NCBI GenBank assembly: GCA_013400975.1
Contig: WBMZ01008618.1
Span: 62,001-126,000, forward strand
Direction: 5' to 3'
DNA from: Atrichornis clamosus
Taxonomy: Eukaryota; Chordata; Aves; Passeriformes; Menuridae
Length of the DNA: 64,000 nucleotides
This document shows, in pieces, positions 54,501 to 64,000 of the stretch. Below the pieces are notes generated by a model. That model saw nothing but the letters and a program-made list of their open reading frames with translations. It ran no database searches and had not been told where the DNA came from. Both the position numbers and the translations under genes were made by a program. Numbering within the stretch: position 1 is the stretch's first letter; every line of letters begins with the position of its first letter.

Positions 54501-57500
54501 GACTATTTATTCTTCAGCTTCAGATGATTACTACCAAAAAGCCTCTTCACAAATTTTATATTGTCTTTGTCAGTTTTCAAAGAGAAAATTTGGAAACTGA
54601 ATTTGAAATTAAGTTCACTTTGTAATTTAGGAGAAACTTTTGATGTAAGAAGTAATTTTGCAATACTCGTAAATTTGTCTAAAATGAACATTTCATTTAG
54701 TAATTAAAAGCTTATCTTGTCTATTTGCATATCCTTTCCTTACAATAAAGTATTTTTATTAAGCACTTAAAACTTTTGCTAGATTGACAAAACCTGTTGT
54801 TTAAAGGATTTTTTTTCATATATAATGGCATTTGCATTCTTCTTGGTTCAAATGATTTATTCAGAATTGTTTGAATGTCGTTATACGTGTGGAAAACTTT
54901 AATTACCAGCTATCTACATGCTTGCAATATTACCCAGAGGGCTATACTTCTTTCTTAATTAAAAATATTTGAACTTAATAATAGAGAACTCTATTAAAAC
55001 ATGAATAAAACATTGCAAGCAACCAGGTCCTTAAAGCATATTAAGCAGCTGGCAAATCAATTGCAGGAAGAGTTGGTTAAGCATTTTTTTCTCTTTACTA
55101 GTCCTCTGTATGAGCACAAAAAGAAGGGTCAAAGAACTCCAAGGAAGTGCTTCTGGATGGGAAAATCTTAACACTTGATCAAATCCAGTGTAAGACCTAA
55201 ATCTGCCAGATATTCCAATCTTATATTTTGTAGCAATAAAACAAAGTCTGTAGCTTCTGAGTTTCTATACATTGATAATAGGATTTGTTCTTGAAAAAAT
55301 TACTTACAAGCAGCAAATCACACGTGCAATGTATTTACAGCTACAAGTGCAGTATGGTAATAACCGTACTGTTTAAATTAGTAATCAGCTACTGCAATCC
55401 ACTTAGTCTACATCTAGCTGTGTTCTACAGGACAAAGTTGATGACTGCATTAAACACTGATGATATCTTTTAGGAAAGTAATAAATGTATAATTTCATTT
55501 GTTATAGACAAATAGATTACAGTTATGATAAATAATAAATATACTTGAATTTTAAGTGGAACAATTTTTCAAAACTGGAAAAAATCAGGAAATGAGGAAT
55601 ACATTTAATCATAAAAATCTAAGAAGTTACTGGAAAACAGAAAATTGAATTCCTATAACTACACTAGGAGGGAAAGGGAATGCAAAATATAAACAAATTT
55701 TATTATATACTTTCAGATTGACACCTGGATATTAACCTATCTAAGAATCAGAGAATCAGATTGTCAGTATTACCTGTTTTTTTTTCTTTCACTAAAAACT
55801 ACAGAAATATTATCTTACTTCTTTCCAAATAGAAATGAACCCATGCGTTGCTTTCTTCCACATTTTCTACATCACTAGTGACAATCTTAATGTCTTTTCC
55901 AGATCATAAATACATAGAACATATGCTACTATTCATAGGATTTTCTCTGCTTTTAAATTTTTTTTCTTTTTATAGTCGTTAAAATCACCAGCCACTGATA
56001 TTTTTCATTATCATAAAGTCTCGGTACTGTTTCTGATTTTCACTCGCACTATTGTATTTCAGTCCCCTTGCTTCCCCCTAATCTATTTCCTTCCCAGTCT
56101 CCACAACATTCACGGAAAAGGATGCTCTGCTTTTATCAGGAAAAACGCAAGGCTGTTACCGATCTGATAAGCTACTTGCAGAATACAGGAAGAGATTTCC
56201 AGAATCCCCAGTCCAAGAGACAACCTCACAGCACTGTGAGACACAAAACCCCCTGCCCCTGCACCAGTACTAAAAGAGACTCATTTAACAAAAAAGCACT
56301 GAATCATCAGTGGCATGGCAGTAGGAGCATTTCCCCACCACAGACACACAGACAAGCTGAGCACATGCTTTCCTAGACACTATTCTTTCATCTGGTCACC
56401 AATTTGGATTGCTCTTCCTAGCCCAATGCCTGGATTTCCCCACCCCCAGTTAACTGCAGGGCTGTCCATCCTCAGCAGCCAGAGCAGCCATAAGCACGCA
56501 GGCAGAAGCATTCAGCATGATGGCCCTGCCCTGGCAGCAGCAGTCCTGTCCCATGGAAGCTGTCACTCCTGCTTCCGCTTTCACAGAGGCTGTCAAATCT
56601 GGTAACCCAAATTAACTGTGTCCACAGGTCACAGAATTGGTACACACTAAAATTCCCATGGCAGAATGACAGCACACCCCCGTGATGGGAGCAGTGTCTG
56701 CAGTATCCTATGGCAGATGACACAAGCTACAAGGGCACCATAATGATAGAAAATGTCCATTTCCTTTATGTAAACAAGGTAGAGATGATAGTCCAAGACA
56801 TTAGTCTAGGCAAGTTTTTCCAAAGTATGCATAACTGCTTCATAGAGCTCCCCAAAAAGTGCCTATTCTTTTGGTTCCCAGAAGTGTGCAATACCTGGGG
56901 ACCACAGATATTCAAGATATTCCAGATATATTCAAGATATTACAATACAAACCTCATGCTTACAATAATGATCATGCAGTAGTTCAATTCAACACCCTTG
57001 GGTAAAAATGTCAAAAAAATTCAAAAAACAGCAATCCTGGGACTAAATACTATAAAACTCCTTGATCTGTACAAGAGACAGCTGCAAGGGAATATAATAT
57101 ACAGCCCTCAAGAAGGAAGTGGCACAGGTAAGAATATTAATAAAAACAATGTAAGATTATTCACTCTTTTTTATAACAAACAGAAGAATAAGAAAGCACC
57201 AGGAATGAGGCAAAGCATCCAAAACAGAAAATGAAGATACATAATTTTTCCCACAAACAGCAGTTAAAGTCTGAAATTCACTGTCACAAGGCAAAGGCCA
57301 TACAGATGCAAAAAACAAACAAGTAAATCTGTGAAAAAAAATCCCACCACCAGTTATTCACGACAAAGACAACACCTTTCCTGAAGAACTTGCTAAGCTA
57401 AGGACTGCCGGCAGGAAGCCTGCAGGGCTGTGCTAGTCAGGTATCACTGGGTGCCTTCCCTGTCCTCGCACTGTTCTTCTCCCCAGTCATCTACGACTGA

Positions 57501-60471
57501 CTGCTGGACAGAAGATGCCAAACTGCTGGCTCTCAATGACATAACTTATTATCTGTGTCGCTCAGGGCTGACACAGAGAGACCATGAAGTACCCAGATTA
57601 ACACTCCTTCTATGGTCACTTGTTAATACGCCAAGTAGAAATCTGTCAATTTTCCTTTGTAATCTTTCAGCCCCAAACTACTTTCTAACTCACGTCTTTC
57701 CAAAATGTGAGTTGCTCAATGACACATCTTTTTATCTAGAAACTTTTGTGATTTTGGTTTTATTTGGAGTATTATTTTGTGTGCCACAAAACCCTACAAA
57801 ATCAACTTTCAACAGACTGAACACAGTAAAGGCTGTTACGATGAAGCCAGAATATATCTGGATGAAAGATGTACTATTAATCACTTCATGCAAATGGTTA
57901 TATCTAATATAGCTTCTCTATACAATCTAGTAATTTAATTTCAAAGTAAAAATCACTTACACAAGTCTGTGCTGTCAGACATGAATTTTCTTTCGAGATT
58001 TTCTTTCGAGATGTTTTACTGACAGAGCCTTCTAATTGATCTGAAACTCCTTCATTTCTTTCAGTATTTTCAGATCCATTTCTCATTACTCTAAAGGATT
58101 TAGATTTACTTTGAATTGGAGAAAGAGAAAGTATAGGCTTTAAAATTCTCTGAGAGCTAATAGAATCTGTTTTTCTCATGGTGGAACTCTGTGGTTTTGA
58201 TAAGATGGTCTCTTCGAAGTCATGTTTGCTGTGTTCCTTATCCTTGCAGTATTCATTTCTCCATGACATCCTATTTAATGGAATCTCTTTAGAAACTGCT
58301 GAATCAGACGTTCCTTGTCTACAGTGGCTGTTCTCAACATTCTCTGTATCCTGGATGAGTTCACTGTTGTCATCCTAAATTTAGGAAACAAAGCAAGAGT
58401 GGTTGGTTCCTTCTCATCATCACATGATTCAGTTTTACATAACCTTAGATTTCAAAATCTCCCTTTAATCTCTGCTTCCTAATTCTAAATTTGCAAAGAT
58501 TTCTGCTTCCTAATTCTAAATTTGCAAAGATTGTGGAAAACAGCTGCTCTTCCTGGTAACTACACTGACTCTACCATAAACATATTCTTACATCTCCAGT
58601 TGATTACTCTTTTCAAAATGTCAGGCTAAATTTTGAATGCTGGTAACCTCCCAGACCTGTGTTTTACCTGATAATCATAATTTCAATAAAATTAATTCCA
58701 ACTGTAAACCAAAACAAAGCAAAAAGTCCATGATAATGATGTATTTCAATTGAATTATTAATATTCAATATTTTCATGTTGCGTCTTCAACTTAAATGTA
58801 GAAGAAAAAACTCCTGCTGAGATCACTTCACTCTCCTCTGATAATCATATGGTACTGAATATCATATTCATTACCATTTGAATACAATTTAAGAATTTTA
58901 GTGGTTAGTTTATTAACCTTATATTCATGCTTCTAAGAACCTCTCTGCAAAATATCCCATGAATCAAGTGTATGATGTTCACTCATACACCATCTCAACT
59001 ACAATTAGCAGGACTGAATGGATGCAAAGAAAAATAATGGGGAAGTGCATCTAGTGTTTGCCTCAATGTCCTTATTCTCAAGAAAGAAAAGCCTCATCTT
59101 CATCTCATGATGCTGCTCCTCTGCCATATGTTACCACGCAGGATGTGAGGCAGTATCACCTGCAGTGTGACTCTCACAGCTGAGGTGCAATCCCGCTGCA
59201 CATCAAAGTGATCCAAGATTGTTAGTGACTTCAGTGAGTCCAGGATTACACGGCATGAAATGTACATTCAAAAAGATAATCTCTCAGTTTTATTAACGGT
59301 ACACACTTAGGAAATGTATAGTTTTGTTCCCTCAGTTATTTTGTAGAACAGTTAAATTCAGTTCATCTTGCTATTATGCAAGTCAGTTACATTTTATTTC
59401 ACAGCTGTGAGCTACAGATTCAAATGCTAAGAAACAGATTCTATAATTAAAAGTGAAATATACTAGAATGTTCGTAAAGGTAGGAACTTTAGCAGTTACT
59501 GTAATGACATAATGAAATTATTGCATACATTGACAATTCAGTGAATTTCTATATAGTATTGGATGATATTACATAGATCTACTAAAAAGTGTTTATTTTC
59601 TTTCGTTAATTTCATTGCTGAAATATTTCCACACTGCAAAGGAATTAAAGTTGGTGATGCTCAGACAGGATATCAAGCAGAAATACCAATAATCAAGTGA
59701 CATTCAAAAGCTGAAATTTTAGTTTGCTTTGAACAATGTCAATGAGCAAAACCAGTCTCCACTTACAGTTTTAAAAGGCACAATGAAGTCTTATTTACTG
59801 CACTCTTGAGTAACCATAAAGGACTTGGATCTCGCTCAAATCTATGATGCAGGCTTTCCTAAAACCTTTTTTGTAGTAATGATGCACAGTTCTGGCATCT
59901 CTCCGTTAGCACAGGGGCTGACAGAGTTAGATTTCTTTTGTCAACTTGTTATACAGGGTACACCTGCATTGAGTCCTGTATCCAGTTAGACACAGCAACC
60001 TGACAAAGATAAATCTACCTGTAGGTATATGGGGAAAAGATGATTTATCCTCTCTGTCTGCCTTGAAGACAGAATCTCATCCTAGGAGTTTTAGGATGAA
60101 GACTGCTTTATCAAGAGTTACACGTACAAAGTGGCCTACCTCCTCACTGCTGTCAGTTCCCTGAAAGTTATCTTCATCTTGGGTTTTCTCACATTCTCCG
60201 TTACTGTCTGGCTCCAAATCCAAAGGGAAAACACAACTTTCTGGTGACATATTTGGAGACTTCCCATGAGGGGCTGATCGGGGTCTTGACAAAAATGTGA
60301 AAACCTCTTTATTATTCCTGTGATGATCACTGGTTTTACTGCTGTGATGTTCAACAGAGGCATTCTGGGGTGAGATTAAATTGTGGTAGGCTGAACCTCC
60401 AGTAGCTCCGAAGTGCTTCCTCCTATCCAACTGAATACTCTCAGTGAACCTTTCTGGAAACGCCCACTTAT
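27441..60471 (-). CDS. CFAP20DC: CFAP20DC (C3orf67), C-terminal six coding exons; 5' part beyond the window
   Basis: Six minus-strand exons (60471-60140, 58374-57961, 52436-52230, 46096-46035, 32899-32808, 27553-27441) join in one frame: two bases finishing a split codon, 405 residues and TAG. Recognition rests on matches to the human C3orf67 protein: DKWAFPE (human DEWIFPE), [15 protein letters not shown] followed by MSPE, a DSSEE acidic run, and a C-terminal LYDPCLNC plus KYYEL block. The product is named for a CFAP20 domain at its N-terminus, related to the axonemal inner-junction protein CFAP20; those exons are off the right edge. What is visible is a polar, Ser/Glu/Lys-rich, probably disordered tail. 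Function is poorly known; a ciliary role is inferred from the domain. Orientation and order relative to FAM3D match the human locus. No stop or frameshift is seen. Confidence 0.93.
30028..30276 (+). other. Open, GC-elevated patch antisense to CFAP20DC; not recognised
   Basis: An 82-codon plus-strand frame lies between stops, running through [18 protein letters not shown] and [13 protein letters not shown] to a TAA at 30274. It is richer in G+C than the surrounding intron. It has few ATGs and no clear splice signals except a weak TTGTAG before 30042. It may be a decayed transposon or processed fragment, or chance; I cannot assign a family. Confidence 0.22.
32068..32204 (+). mobile_element. CR1 LINE 3' terminal fragment
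   Basis: About 137 bases match the CR1 3' end: CAAGGCCAGATTGGATGGGG, GAGCAGCCTGGTCTG, GGTGTCCCTGTCCATGGCAG, GGTCCCTTCCAGCCCAAACC and an ATTCTATGATACTCTATGA tail. It looks the least decayed of the three CR1 copies. Confidence 0.95.
32808..32899 (-). CDS. CFAP20DC: CFAP20DC exon
   Basis: 92 bases between acceptor TTTTTCAG and donor GTAGGA. It codes [15 protein letters not shown] and a polar [13 protein letters not shown] tail. The short hydrophobic [11 protein letters not shown] stretch is unusual in this otherwise polar region and may be a binding motif. Confidence 0.91.
39190..39205. repeat. AATT/TAAT short tandem repeat
   Basis: TAATTAATTAATTAAT, about four units, preceded by TTAATTATG. 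It could be a simple repeat or a homeodomain-site cluster. Confidence 0.7.
41215..41231 (+). promoter_or_regulatory. Two perfect POU octamer motifs in tandem
   Basis: ATGCAAAT occurs at 41215-41222 and again at 41224-41231, one base apart. The octamer is the classic POU-domain site. Activity is unknown; in an AT-rich intron a chance 9-base duplication is the alternative. Confidence 0.35.
46035..46096 (-). CDS. CFAP20DC: CFAP20DC small exon
   Basis: 62 bases between acceptor TTCCATAG and donor GTAAGA. It codes [20 protein letters not shown] and two bases of an arginine codon. The frame is fixed by the phases of both neighbours; alternative frames do not connect. Confidence 0.88.
48673..48687 (-). 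promoter_or_regulatory. CTCF-like motif
   Basis: On the minus strand CCACCAGAAGGCAGC fits the CTCF core with one mismatch at the K position. It is a motif match only. Confidence 0.3.
49224..49937 (+). mobile_element. CR1 LINE 3' fragment with decayed ORF2 end
   Basis: About 714 bases. Translated pieces match the CR1 ORF2 C-terminus in shifting frames ([31 protein letters not shown], then [20 protein letters not shown]), followed by the noncoding 3' end (GGTCCCTTCCAACCC, AGAATTCTATGA). Frame changes and a stop near 49687 show it is dead. 5'-truncated. Confidence 0.93.
52230..52436 (-). CDS. CFAP20DC: CFAP20DC exon, 69 codons, phase 0 at both ends
   Basis: 207 bases between acceptor TTTCACAG and donor GTAAGT. 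It codes [20 protein letters not shown], then a KRQQNEE helix-like segment and a Ser/Asp-rich STSSDDDTE run ending LPP. Confidence 0.92.
52437..57960 (-). other. CFAP20DC intron
   Basis: AT-rich with GC-elevated patches at about 53300-53640, 53880-54000, 56070-56700 and 57360-57600 that may be decayed repeats. It holds a short direct repeat at 56908-56941. No coding exon is supported. Confidence 0.6.
56908..56941. repeat. 14-base direct repeat
   Basis: ATATTCAAGATATT at 56908-56921 and 56928-56941, period 20. Confidence 0.85.
57961..58374 (-). CDS. CFAP20DC: CFAP20DC exon, 138 codons, phase 0 at both ends
   Basis: 414 bases between acceptor CTAAATTTAG and donor GTAAGT. It is polar and Ser/Lys/Glu-rich ([11 protein letters not shown] start, [10 protein letters not shown] end) with a basic patch RKKISKEN. 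A perfect 13-base tandem duplication lies inside it (57985-58010), yet the frame stays open to the donor and joins the next exon in phase 0. Confidence 0.9.
57985..58010. repeat. 13-base perfect tandem duplication in coding sequence
   Basis: ATTTTCTTTCGAG occurs twice back to back. On the minus strand the copies are read in two different frames, giving SRKKI and SKEN. Confidence 0.95.
58375..60139 (-). other. CFAP20DC intron
   Basis: Contains the 31-base tandem duplication at 58471-58532. Nothing else is recognised. Confidence 0.7.
58471..58532. repeat. 31-base perfect tandem duplication
   Basis: Two identical adjacent 31-base units beginning TCTGCTTCCTAATTC, about 95 bases inside the intron from the CFAP20DC exon acceptor at 58374. 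Identity of the copies suggests a recent event. Confidence 0.95.
60140..60471 (-). CDS. CFAP20DC: CFAP20DC exon with [10 protein letters not shown] motif
   Basis: 332 bases between acceptor ATGTTTCAG and donor GTAGGC. It opens with KWAFPERF after a split aspartate codon, includes [14 protein letters not shown] then SPNMSPE, and ends in an acidic [13 protein letters not shown] run. The next exon begins DDNSE, extending the acidic stretch. The upstream exon that supplies the first base of the split codon is not found before 64000. Confidence 0.92.
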
Positions 60472-63400
60472 CTGAAACATACAATTTCAATGCCAAATAC
60501 GTAAACTGTGAGTTACTCTGACCACTCTCATTTTCTCAGAAAGTTGTACAGCAAAGTCAGTTTTTTTAATACAGGAATATTTTGTTTATCAAAGAAGAAG
60601 ACTGATGAGGATGCATTGAAAATGATCAGGCTGCTTTCAAAGTGCAGCAAGGTTAAGCAAAACATTTCTAATCACAGCTCAAAAAGTATACAGGCTTTAG
60701 TACAGGACATGCAAGCCTTCAATTTGCAAACCTGAAACTATTTAGCTGTCAAGATTTGAAACCTGCATCTGGATTTTATTCTAGGAAAACAACATTTTAT
60801 TAAATTTAGCCAATGATCTTTTTCTATAGGCATTTTTTGTGCCTGACATTTAAAAAATAATCACACATTGGTGGAAAGTTCATAATATTACGACCTGCTG
60901 CTTCCTTATTGCGGAAATTCCACACTTGTTTTTACACTCAAAACTTATGGTTTAAATCTCAATTTCAAACTACTGCTCTGATAAAAAATAGTGTGACATG
61001 AAAAATGTATAAAGATATCTGTTTTACCAAGTTTTCCTGAGTACAGCCACTACTAATCTGACAATTTTAAAACAAACAATAAACTACAGAAATGAATTTA
61101 AAGATTGAGTGCACCAGATACACAAGAAAAGATCATTTTTATATTCTTATTGTTAACTTATATTTTACTGTTTGGAATGATGGTATAGAAAAAAATGTCA
61201 ATTTGATTGATTAAAACCAATCTCAAATAGCATCTAAGAAAAGGAGAATTGCTCAAGTATGCAATACTCCCTTATCTTCATTAAAGGTAGTGGGGTGTGG
61301 ATTATTCACTAGATATTGAAACTTTCCAGCTCCATAAAACAAAGTTACCGTCAACCATATTAAAAAAACCTCAATAAAAAAATACTAAAAACGTAATAAT
61401 AAGTAGCATTGCAATAATAAAATGCTTGCTGTCACAGAAGACAGTAAGTTTAGTGTGGTGTTCTGTGCTTTAGTGTGGTATTTTAGTTTTAGTTTTGTTA
61501 GAATTACCACTTCAGGCAGATTCAGCAGCTTGGGTGTGGGGGAGGAAGTCTGAATCACCATAAATGAAGGCAAAAGAAAGAAAAATGAGATGCCAGGAGA
61601 AACAGCTGTCTTCTTACTGCTGGGATTTTTCCAATTTACTGAAGACAGCGACCAAAAAAGGTACCAAACTCCATTTGATATCCAGGATGCTGTGAAAAGT
61701 AGGGGCCTGACATATCCTGTATGATCATGGCTTGCAGCTTCTTGTTCTAGAAAAGAGCACTTTTCAGTCTCTACATGAAGACCATCTTTGGTAAGAATCC
61801 CCAGGGCTTTTCAAGGAAACTCTTGTTATGTTTGATAATCATGCTGGTTTAAAACAATCGAATAGGTCATGCTTTTGATTATTATAAGACTTGAAAGATG
61901 AACGTGCAAGTAATTCCATTTATTTAATACATATTTTGGTCTAGTTTCTCAAGAACCTCAAGAAATGAGTGAGACTATTCAAAACTTTTGGGAACCATTC
62001 TTCATTGCGTAAACCCAACGACTTTTAGTTCTGATCAATAACTGCAAGTTCCTCAAAAGAGGACATAAGAGTAGAATTCTCCTGTCTACTATCATTCAGG
62101 ATTGTGTCACACTCCTCTGATAACATATTTTTCATAGCCAATTGTAATTACATGTGAAGGGTGGTACACGAATAAAACAAGTGCTATCATAATAGAAAAC
62201 AGTATTAATAATGAATATTTCATAAATTTTATGCTTTCATTATATTCTACTATCTATATAAGCTGCCTCTTTCAAGCAAACATTTCCCCTATAAAAATGA
62301 AATGAGAAGCGGGATCTTCTCATGAAGTTTTCAAGTGAAGCTGAACACAATATTAGGACGCTCAAGAACAAAGACTCAGAATCTGTTTTTTCCCCAACTG
62401 ATTCTGTGACCTAACATGATTTAAAAACTCTGTCACACTAAATCAGTATTTTAAAGTAGTCAGTCATTTGTCCAATAGGAATCTGGCCCACCAAGCCTGA
62501 GATTGTTTTGAAAGTCTTTGGCCCTGGAGATGCTGCCTTGTCTGCAACTCCAGAAAGTGCTATGCAGAAATGCCACAAAAATATTACTTATCCTCAGAAT
62601 TCAACTGGACAACTCTCCTGGATGTAAAAAATCTTTTTTCCCAGCTATTCTGGTTGCTAAGTTTAAAATGTTGTTTACTCTTTTTTCCTAAGGCAATGAT
62701 ATTACCTGCTGCATTTTTCAAAACAAAAAAATACCTTCAAAACTTACCTAGCTAAGAAATTTTTTTGGTATTTTTTCTTATTTCAGCACTCTGAAGTCAT
62801 CTGACCAGTCTGGCACCCACCCTTCCAGTTTAATCTAGACATATTTTACTAGGTTTCAATGACAGTGCCTTGGCTAGGACCAAAATACATAACATACACT
62901 CCTCCAGTATTCAGAAGGTCTTTCCCCTGTTATGAAATTAGCTTTGACATGTCTCATGCTGCCTTCGTGGTTTACAAACACGTTCTAATAGCTCAGACCA
63001 CTGGAAAGAGCCCTCTGAGGTGTGGTTATACATTTAGTGTACAAACCACTTCAGGAGGATTTGCTAATTCTTATGCACAAAGGATTGTGAATAAGTAGAG
63101 AGGAGTGGCTTAATTTTTTGGTCTACTGAGTTAGTAACAACCCACTTCCCACACTGCAGTCTCACCTGTTCTGTTCTCATTGTAGAATGACTTCTAATGC
63201 AGTTGTTGATGTTTAATTTGCAGAGGGCATTACAGACAACATTTTGTCATGAATTCTAAAGAAAACAAGTGGATGAACCACCTGCTTTTTAAGATTTTAA
63301 GTCAAGTTTGAACAAAGTATCAAAACATGGAAAAGAAATATTAAGTAACAGTTTTTGTCAAGTGTTTAGAGAACACGAGCAATTAGAGCCTTAAACTCCT

Positions 63401-64000
63401 GACTTCTACTCCTGGCTCTGCCTCAGACATCCGAAAATTTCTTACACATCACTTTACTCAGCACTGTATTGTCTTGCTCAGGCCAAAAGTAGTTCAGAAA
63501 TATAAAGAACTACTTTAAAAGACCTAGTGTCTATACAAGAATAGCCTGAATATTGTGCCTTTTTAGTTTAAGCCTCCCTGTAAAGAACTTACACTCATTT
63601 CTGGAGATGTTGAAGAAATATACTTGAGTTAGGAATAAGTCAAACCCAAATATTTGTTGGCATAGCACAGTACTTATCCTTAACGAAATACGCAGGGGGA
63701 AGGCAGAAAAGTCTGTAAGGCTTTAAGATGACAGTTTATGCTGGTTGCAGAGTTCAGCAACTTCTGTAACCTGTAGTCAGTGTAGCATTTTAATAGCCCA
63801 CAGGTGAAAGATACAGGGAATTTTCGACCAAAAAAAATCCCATTACGTCTCCAACAAAAACTATACTAGAATTTCTTTTAAACTCTTAATTTCCATGTCA
63901 GTTGTAATGAATAATTTGAAGTACATTCTTAGCAAAATATGCAAACTACTACGTAATCACAACATTGCAGCAAACAACATAAATGCAAGAATGATCACCT
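60472..64000 (-). other. CFAP20DC intron running off the right edge
   Basis: AT-rich with no recognisable upstream exon. The exon that completes the split aspartate codon, and those for the CFAP20 domain, must lie beyond 64000. Confidence 0.6.

Noticed and set aside
60508..60735. 75-codon plus-strand frame just outside a CFAP20DC exon
   Set aside because: No similarity to known proteins and no splice signals; antisense to an intron.
62741..62770. Donor-like GTAAGT on the minus strand near 62750 following a CTTAG acceptor
   Set aside because: The enclosed segment would be only four bases and matches nothing in CFAP20DC.
63166..63255. Possible upstream CFAP20DC exon: good acceptor TTTCTTTAG and donor GTGAGA on the minus strand
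   Set aside because: All three frames contain a stop, so it cannot be an internal coding exon.
63589..63615. Acceptor and donor pair on the minus strand near 63590-63612
   Set aside because: The exon would be eight bases; no evidence for a microexon here.
1..64000. tRNA, rRNA, CRISPR, insertion sequences, operons
   Set aside because: None seen; the spliced genes and CR1 elements show this is vertebrate nuclear DNA.

Overview
This is vertebrate nuclear DNA, almost certainly from a bird. Long introns with GT/AG splice sites, sparse coding sequence, and three 3'-terminal fragments of CR1 LINEs point to an avian genome; two of the three still end in the avian CR1 tail motif ATTCTATGA. The coding exons also identify two neighbouring genes known side by side on human 3p14.2. 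The species cannot be named from the sequence.

Both genes lie on the minus strand. At the left edge (1-4163 coding, probable noncoding first exon to about 5072) is the 5' and central part of FAM3D. It encodes a secreted, cytokine-like ILEI/PANDER-fold protein, and seven coding exons give 169 residues plus one split codon. The last exon or exons lie beyond base 1. At the right (27441-60471 coding) are the last six coding exons of CFAP20DC (C3orf67), including the stop codon. They encode 405 residues of the low-complexity C-terminal half; the exons for the N-terminal CFAP20 domain lie beyond base 64000. All splice phases join without a frameshift in both genes, so both look intact where visible.

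Between them, about 5.1-26.8 kb is intergenic. It holds a CpG-rich segment at 8.04-8.26 kb with a splice-donor-like end and an AP-1 site, a second CpG-rich segment at 10.77-11.0 kb with an exon-like 77-codon open frame, an AT-rich block at 11.1-12.1 kb with many homeodomain-type motifs, a CR1 fragment at 12.2-12.6 kb, a short CA microsatellite at 17.15 kb, and a possible LTR remnant at 25.2-25.6 kb. The left third is richer in G+C and has short introns; from about 24 kb the sequence becomes AT-rich and CFAP20DC introns reach 13 kb.

No bacterial, CRISPR, tRNA or rRNA features were seen. The long stop-free frames without splice or protein-family support are treated as chance. The most unusual signals are an 82-codon open frame in a locally GC-elevated patch inside a CFAP20DC intron (30.03-30.28 kb), the orphan exon-like frame at 10.8 kb, a tandem POU octamer at 41.2 kb, and an aromatic YFDP...KYYE motif at the CFAP20DC C-terminus. 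I see no convincing new multi-gene system.
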